Made by a program: the position numbers and the translations under genes
NCBI RefSeq assembly: GCF_029892565.1
Contig: NZ_JARXVH010000005.1
Coordinates: forward strand, 248,001-312,000
Length of the DNA: 64,000 nucleotides
Reading direction: 5' to 3'
DNA from: Streptomyces pseudovenezuelae
GTDB taxonomy: Bacteria; Actinomycetota; Actinomycetes; Streptomycetales; Streptomycetaceae
Notes under the pieces: model-generated
The model's database searches: none
What the model was told of the DNA's origin: nothing
Seen by the model: the letters and a program-made list of their open reading frames with translations, nothing else
In this document: positions 59,582-64,000 of the stretch, in pieces
Layout: the number at the start of each line of letters is the position of its first letter
How positions within the stretch are numbered: the stretch's first letter is position 1

Positions 59582-59769
59582 CTCGGCTCCCCTTTCCCGA
59601 TCACGAACGACCGGGTGGAGCCTCCCAACAACCGATTACGCCCCACGGGTTATTGGTGTATCCCCCAAGTTTCTGCAAGGGGCGAGTGCAGCCAACCAAG
59701 GGGCGCGGGGAACTGCGCGACCGGCCACGAATCACCCGCAGCCATACGACAACGGGCAGCCCCCAAAAC
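59582..59769. other. promoter region of the flavin oxidase gene
   Basis: About 190 bp between the rpsA terminator and the oxidase start. A CTTTCCCGATCACG segment precedes the gene. No gene or palindrome recognised. Confidence 0.4.
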
Positions 59770-59807
59770 ACTGAGGGACCGCACCTCGAAAGGTACGGCC
59801 CCTCAGT
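59770..59807 (-). terminator. hairpin terminator of rpsA
   Basis: ACTGAGGG at 59770-59777 pairs with CCCTCAGT at 59800-59807, with further pairing of CCG/CGG and ACCT/AGGT around a CGAA loop. It follows the rpsA stop (59836) in the direction of transcription. The T-run is weak, as is usual in Streptomyces. Confidence 0.75.
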
Positions 59808-59835
59808 CAACTGCTAGGCCTCAGCGAGCCAGCGT

Positions 59836-61350
59836 TCAGCTCTGTCCACCGGCGAGCTTCTCGCGCAGCGCGGCAAGCGCCTCGTCGGAAGCAAGCGCAC
59901 CGGAGGTGTCCGCACCCTCGGAGGAGTACGAGCCACCACCGCCACCGCCACTGCCGGCGGCAGCCGGAACCGCACCGGCGGTGTCCCCGCCCTCGGCGGC
60001 CGCCGCGGCGTCCGCCTCACGGGACTTGATGACCTGCTGCTGGTGCTGCTCGAAGCGGGTCTGCGCCTCGGCGTACTGGGTCTCCCACACCTCACGCTGG
60101 GACTCGTAACCCTCGAGCCAGTCGTTGGTCTCGGGGTCGAAGCCCTCGGGGTAGATGTAGTTGCCCTGGTCGTCGTACGACGCGGCCATGCCGTACAGCG
60201 TCGGGTCGAAGTCGACCGTGGCCGGGTCGGCGCCGAAGGCCTCGTTGGCCTGCTTCAGGGACAGCGAGATCCGGCGACGCTCAAGGTCGATGTCGATGAC
60301 CTTGACGAAGATCTCGTCGTTGACCTGGACGACCTGCTCCGGGATCTCCACGTGGCGCTCGGCCAGCTCGGAGATGTGGACCAGACCCTCGATGCCCTCG
60401 TCCACGCGGACGAACGCACCGAACGGAACCAGCTTCGTGACCTTGCCGGGCACGACCTGGCCGATCTGGTGGGTCCGGGCGAACTGCTGCCACGGGTCTT
60501 CCTGGGTCGCCTTCAGCGACAGGGAGACACGCTCGCGGTCCATGTCGACGTCGAGAACCTCGACGGTGACTTCCTGGCCGACCTCGACAACCTCGGAGGG
60601 GTGGTCGATGTGCTTCCAGGAGAGCTCGGAGACGTGGACCAGACCGTCGACGCCACCAAGGTCCACGAAGGCACCGAAGTTGACGATCGAGGAGACCACG
60701 CCGGAGCGGACCTGACCCTTCTGGAGGGTCGTGAGGAACGTCTGGCGGACCTCGGACTGGGTCTGCTCCAGCCAGGCACGGCGGGACAGGACCACGTTGT
60801 TGCGGTTCTTGTCGAGCTCGATGATCTTGGCCTCGAGCTCCTTGCCCACGTAGGGCTGGAGGTCGCGAACGCGGCGCATCTCGACCAGAGAGGCCGGGAG
60901 GAAGCCACGGAGGCCGATGTCGAGGATGAGACCACCCTTGACGACCTCGATGACGGTACCGGTGACGATGCCGTCCTCTTCCTTGATCTTCTCGATGGTG
61001 CCCCACGCCCGTTCGTACTGGGCGCGCTTCTTCGAGAGGATCAGGCGGCCTTCCTTGTCCTCCTTCTGGAGAACAAGGGCTTCGATCTCGTCACCGACGG
61101 CGACGACCTCGTTCGGGTCGACGTCGTGCTTGATCGAGAGCTCGCGGCTCGGGATGACACCTTCGGTCTTGTAACCGATGTCGAGGAGAACCTCGTCCCG
61201 GTCAACCTTGACGATGACGCCGTCGACGATGTCGCCATCGTTGAAGTACTTGATCGTCTCGTCGATGGCGGCGAGGAATGCTTCCTCGTTACCGATGTCG
61301 TTGACCGCAACCTGCGGGGTGGTGGCGGTGGTCTCGGTGCTGCTCGTCAT
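59836..61350 (-). CDS. rpsA: 30S ribosomal protein S1
   Basis: S1 recruits mRNA to the 30S subunit and is essential. The 504-residue protein has four S1 OB-fold repeats (residues about 35-105, 120-190, 208-278, 295-365), each with the VxVGxxxxGxV...GAFVxL/VDxxGLVHxSELxxxx pattern, most clearly VVSSIVNFGAFVDLGG and VTKLVPFGAFVRVDEG. The C-terminal 100 residues are an acidic, Gly/Ala/Ser-rich tail typical of actinobacterial S1, which has four rather than six repeats. A GGAG lies about 15 nt before ATG 61350. Transcribed towards coaE. Confidence 0.97.
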   Translation of the reverse strand: MTSSTETTATTPQVAVNDIGNEEAFLAAIDETIKYFNDGDIVDGVIVKVDRDEVLLDIGYKTEGVIPSRELSIKHDVDPNEVVAVGDEIEALVLQKEDKEGRLILSKKRAQYERAWGTIEKIKEEDGIVTGTVIEVVKGGLILDIGLRGFLPASLVEMRRVRDLQPYVGKELEAKIIELDKNRNNVVLSRRAWLEQTQSEVRQTFLTTLQKGQVRSGVVSSIVNFGAFVDLGGVDGLVHVSELSWKHIDHPSEVVEVGQEVTVEVLDVDMDRERVSLSLKATQEDPWQQFARTHQIGQVVPGKVTKLVPFGAFVRVDEGIEGLVHISELAERHVEIPEQVVQVNDEIFVKVIDIDLERRRISLSLKQANEAFGADPATVDFDPTLYGMAASYDDQGNYIYPEGFDPETNDWLEGYESQREVWETQYAEAQTRFEQHQQQVIKSREADAAAAAEGGDTAGAVPAAAGSGGGGGGSYSSEGADTSGALASDEALAALREKLAGGQS

Positions 61351-61564
61351 GTGGGAAAGGGCTCCGGTACGGACATTGAAGTCGTAGGTACTGCTACGCC
61401 GGGAGCCCGTGTCGCTCTGAAGAAGCCGGACAGCCTAGGAAGCGCCCCAACAGCTTCTGGAGAACCAGATACTGGTGATGGCGCCTCGACAACCGAGGGG
61501 ACATACAACAGATGCGAGCGCAGCCTGCTACGTCTGAGGAGCGCAGGCCCGCAGCGCAACTTGT
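61351..61564 (-). other. rpsA 5' untranslated leader
   Basis: The region between the rpsA promoter and its ATG, about 205 nt, has no ORF. S1 synthesis is autoregulated at its own leader in proteobacteria; a leader this long is compatible with such control but no specific structure was identified. The leftmost part carries the GGAG ribosome site. Confidence 0.45.
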
Positions 61565-61593
61565 AGCATACGGGGGCAGCCGGACAGGGTCAA
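61565..61593 (-). promoter_or_regulatory. sigma-70-type (HrdB) promoter of rpsA
   Basis: On the minus strand TTGACC (61588-61593), 17 bp, TATGCT (61565-61570): a near-consensus vegetative promoter. Transcription should start about 61558, leaving the long leader. It is far stronger-looking than most promoters in the window, as expected for a ribosomal protein gene. Confidence 0.85.
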
Positions 61594-61683
61594 TGCGCGA
61601 AGGCGCACACCCGGGGCGGATCGCCGCATACCCGGCACAAGAACTGTCTCTGGAGGCCACGCGGGCCTTGGGACACCTCTTCC

Positions 61684-62574
61684 GTGACACCCATGGAGAC
61701 CCGTGGGCGTCGGGTTGGAGGGAAGAGTACGACGAGGGAGCCGATCATCCAAGAGTCCGAAGCGGCCGAAGAGTTCGAGCCGGAAGCCACCCGGCGTAGG
61801 GCCGATGTCACGGAGAGTTCGCGGGCCAACCGGGGCTGGTGGGACCGGAACGCGGACGAGTACCAGGTCGAGCACGGCACGTTCCTCGGTGACGACCGTT
61901 TCGTCTGGAGTCCCGAGGGTCTCGACGAGGTGGAGGCGGAGCTGCTCGGCCCGCCGGAGGAGCTGAAGGGGAAGAGCGTCCTGGAGATCGGCGCCGGCGC
62001 GGCCCAGTGCTCGCGCTGGCTGACCGCTCAGGGGGCCCACCCGGTCGCCCTGGACATCTCCCACCGCCAGCTCCAGCACGCGCTGCGCATCGGTGGGACC
62101 TTCCCCTTGGTCTGCGCCGACGCCGGCGCGCTCCCCTTCGCGGACGGCTCCTTCGACCTGGCGTGCTCGGCGTACGGGGCGCTGCCGTTCGTCGCGGACC
62201 CGGTGCTGGTGCTGACGGAGGTGCGGCGGGTGCTGCGTCCGGGCGGCCGGTTCGTGTTCTCGGTGACGCATCCGATCCGCTGGGCGTTCCCGGACGAGCC
62301 GGGCCCCGAGGGCCTGTCGGTCTCCGCCTCCTACTTCGACCGCACCCCCTATGTCGAGCAGGACGAGGAGGGCCACGCGGTCTACGTCGAGCACCACCGC
62401 ACGATCGGCGACCGGGTGCGGGACGTCGTGGCGGCGGGCTTCCGGCTGGTGGACCTGGTCGAGCCGGAGTGGCCGTCCTGGAACACCTCGGAGTGGGGCG
62501 GCTGGTCCCCGCTGCGCGGGAACCTGATCCCGGGCACGGCCGTCTTCGTGTGCGAGCGGGACCTGAGGGACTGA
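61684..62574 (+). CDS. class I SAM-dependent methyltransferase
   Basis: The 296-residue protein has a methyltransferase core: VLEIGAGAAQCSRWLTA (motif I), VALDISHRQLQHAL (motif II), FPLVCADAGALPFADGSFDL (motifs III-IV) and VLRPGGRFVFSVTHPI (motif V). The RGWWDRNADEYQVEHGTFLGDD segment just before the core is typical of a family conserved beside rpsA in Streptomyces. The start is uncertain: GTG 61684, ATG 61693, or a site nearer SSRANRGWW, as the first 45 residues are poorly conserved. Substrate unknown. Confidence 0.85.
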   Translation: MTPMETRGRRVGGKSTTREPIIQESEAAEEFEPEATRRRADVTESSRANRGWWDRNADEYQVEHGTFLGDDRFVWSPEGLDEVEAELLGPPEELKGKSVLEIGAGAAQCSRWLTAQGAHPVALDISHRQLQHALRIGGTFPLVCADAGALPFADGSFDLACSAYGALPFVADPVLVLTEVRRVLRPGGRFVFSVTHPIRWAFPDEPGPEGLSVSASYFDRTPYVEQDEEGHAVYVEHHRTIGDRVRDVVAAGFRLVDLVEPEWPSWNTSEWGGWSPLRGNLIPGTAVFVCERDLRD

Positions 62575-62646
62575 CACGGGCGGGACCGAAGAGAGAAGCG
62601 CACGCACGCGTGGAGGGCGTTTTCGGGGACGTACGACACTAGGGGC

Positions 62647-64000
62647 GTGATCCGTTACGAGGCCCTGGACGCCCTCCCCGTGCGCGGTGCCCTGCCCGCG
62701 CTGAGCGACGCCCTGGAGGGACACGGCACGGCGGTCCTCGTGGCGCCGCCCGGCACCGGCAAGACGACCCTCGTGCCGCTCGCCCTGGCGGGCCTGCTGG
62801 GCGACGGGCCGGCGCGACGCGTCGTGGTCGCCGAGCCGCGCCGTATCGCCGCCCGTGCCGCCGCCCGGCGGATGGCGTGGCTGCTGGGCGAGCAGGTCGG
62901 CGCGAGCGTCGGCTACACCGTGCGTGGCGAGCGGGTCGTCGGGCGGCACGCACGCGTGGAGGTCGTCACGACGGGTGTGCTGCTGCAACGGCTGCAGCGC
63001 GACCAGGAGTTGGCCGGTGTGGACGTGGTGGTGCTCGACGAGTGCCATGAGCGGCATCTGGACGCGGACACCACGGCGGCGTTCCTGTGGGACGTGCGCG
63101 AGACGCTGCGGCCGGAGCTGCGCCTGGTGGCCGCGTCGGCGACGACGGACGCGGCGGGCTGGGCCCGGCTGCTGGGCGGGGCGCCGGTGATCGAGGCCGA
63201 GGGCGCCGCGTACCCGGTGGAGGTGGTCTGGGCGCCGCCGGTACGGCCCGTACGGCCGCCGCACGGGATGCGGGTCGATCCGGCGCTGCTCACGCATGTG
63301 GCGTCGGTGGTGCGGCGGGCGCTGGCCGAGCGGGACGGGGACGTGCTGTGCTTCCTGCCGGGCGTGGGCGAGATCGCGCGCGTGGCGGGGCAGTTGGGGG
63401 AGCTCGGTGACGTCGACGTGCTCCAGGTGCACGGGCGGGCGCCGGCTGCCGTGCAGGACGCGGTGCTGGTGGCCGGTGCGCGGCGCCGGGTGGTGCTTGC
63501 CACCTCGGTCGCGGAGTCCTCGCTGACGGTGCCCGGCGTGCGGTCGGTCGTCGACTCGGGGCTGGCGCGGGAGCCGCGGGTCGATCACGCGCGCGGGCTG
63601 AGCGCCCTGGCGACCGTACGGGCCTCGCAGGCGGCGGGGAGGCAGCGGGCGGGGCGGGCCGGGCGTGAGGCGCCGGGCGGGGTGTACCGGTGCTGGGCGG
63701 AGGCGGAAGACGCGCGGCTGCCGCGCTTCCCGTCGCCGGAGATCAAGGTGGCCGACCTGACGGCGTTCGCCCTCCAGACGGCGTGCTGGGGCGATCCGGA
63801 CGCGTCCGGTCTCGCGCTGCTGGACGCGCCGCCCGGTGGCGCGATGGCGGCGGCGCGGGCGGTACTGACGGCGATCGGGGCGGTGGACTCCGGCGGCCGG
63901 GCCACGGACCGTGGGGTGCGGCTGGCCCGGCTGGGGTTGCACCCGCGACTGGGGCGGGCGTTGCTCGACACCTCCGGTGCGGGGGCCGAGGTGGTGGCCC
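62647..64000 (+). CDS. hrpB: ATP-dependent helicase HrpB, N-terminal part (runs off window)
   Basis: DEAH-box helicase of the HrpB family. The visible 451 codons contain motif I APPGTGKTT at residues 33-41, motif Ia PRRIAARAAARRM, motif II DECHERH (DExH), motif III SATTD, and in domain 2 the LCFLPGVGEIARV strand, ATSVAESSLTVPGV and QRAGRAGR (motif VI). The GTG start begins MIRYEALDALPVRGAL, the HrpB opening. A TAGGGG stretch just upstream leaves little room for a ribosome site, so it may be leaderless. RNA substrate and role are unknown in actinobacteria. Confidence 0.93.
   Translation, partial: MIRYEALDALPVRGALPALSDALEGHGTAVLVAPPGTGKTTLVPLALAGLLGDGPARRVVVAEPRRIAARAAARRMAWLLGEQVGASVGYTVRGERVVGRHARVEVVTTGVLLQRLQRDQELAGVDVVVLDECHERHLDADTTAAFLWDVRETLRPELRLVAASATTDAAGWARLLGGAPVIEAEGAAYPVEVVWAPPVRPVRPPHGMRVDPALLTHVASVVRRALAERDGDVLCFLPGVGEIARVAGQLGELGDVDVLQVHGRAPAAVQDAVLVAGARRRVVLATSVAESSLTVPGVRSVVDSGLAREPRVDHARGLSALATVRASQAAGRQRAGRAGREAPGGVYRCWAEAEDARLPRFPSPEIKVADLTAFALQTACWGDPDASGLALLDAPPGGAMAAARAVLTAIGAVDSGGRATDRGVRLARLGLHPRLGRALLDTSGAGAEVVA

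Overview
This window is a high-GC actinobacterial chromosome segment, almost certainly Streptomyces. Evidence: strongly GC-biased third codon positions, frequent GTG/TTG starts, only two in-frame TTA (Leu) codons noticed, a WhiJ/AbaA-type regulatory trio, several twin-arginine signals, a DUF397 protein and a DUF6343-like protein. Gene order (uvrB, MHYT protein, phosphodiesterase and ogt at the left; coaE and rpsA at the right) is what is expected of the Streptomyces uvrB-rpsA region. About 60 genes are supported. No rRNA, intact tRNA, insertion sequence or CRISPR array was found.

Layout. 0-5 kb: start of a TerD-family gene, uvrB, a MHYT membrane sensor, a secreted glycerophosphodiester phosphodiesterase and ogt. 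uvrB and ogt carry the same RecA-independent DNA-damage promoter (TTGTCAGTG-N8-TACGGT) placed so that both mRNAs should be leaderless. 5-17.7 kb: housekeeping and catabolic genes (formaldehyde dehydrogenase, psuG-psuK pseudouridine degradation, CorA, CBS protein, stand-alone GltD) and a divergent MocR regulator/AhpD-like pair. 18-22.3 kb: a three-gene cluster (PEP-utilising phosphotransferase like rifampin phosphotransferase, membrane protein, dual-specificity phosphatase). 22.4-25.3 kb: a WhiJ/AbaA-like developmental trio (DUF397, HTH regulator, ATPase with a TTA codon and a repetitive tail). 25.6-37.4 kb: ABC exporter, DUF899, cytochrome P450, MTA/SAH-deaminase-like amidohydrolase, nuclease-like phosphatase, methyltransferase, NarL-type two-component system and FUSC exporter.

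37.4-40.3 kb is gene-poor and compositionally odd: a tRNA T-arm remnant, a phage-type DUF7873 gene, a nucleotidyltransferase and a decayed gene fragment. It may be the scar of an integrated element. 40.3-55.8 kb: GNAT, GH6 glycoside hydrolase, MBL hydrolase, a racemase/NCS1 permease/GntR nitrogen-compound locus with a perfect 16-bp palindromic operator, family 5 uracil-DNA glycosylase, a transporter-dipeptidase operon, a TTA-containing limonene-epoxide-hydrolase-like gene joined to an AbgB-like M20 hydrolase whose reading frame runs 295 bp into an S4 RNA-binding gene, DoxX, and an acyltransferase.

55.8-64 kb: TPR protein, coaE, PAC2 protein, secreted flavin amine oxidase, rpsA with its own sigma-70 promoter and ~200-nt leader, a methyltransferase and the start of hrpB. 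rpsA, coaE and uvrB lie in the same order and strand as in mycobacteria, where they are nearly adjacent; here about 54 kb separates coaE from uvrB. coaE also carries the DNA-damage promoter motif, so uvrB, ogt and coaE (perhaps also terD) look like one damage regulon.
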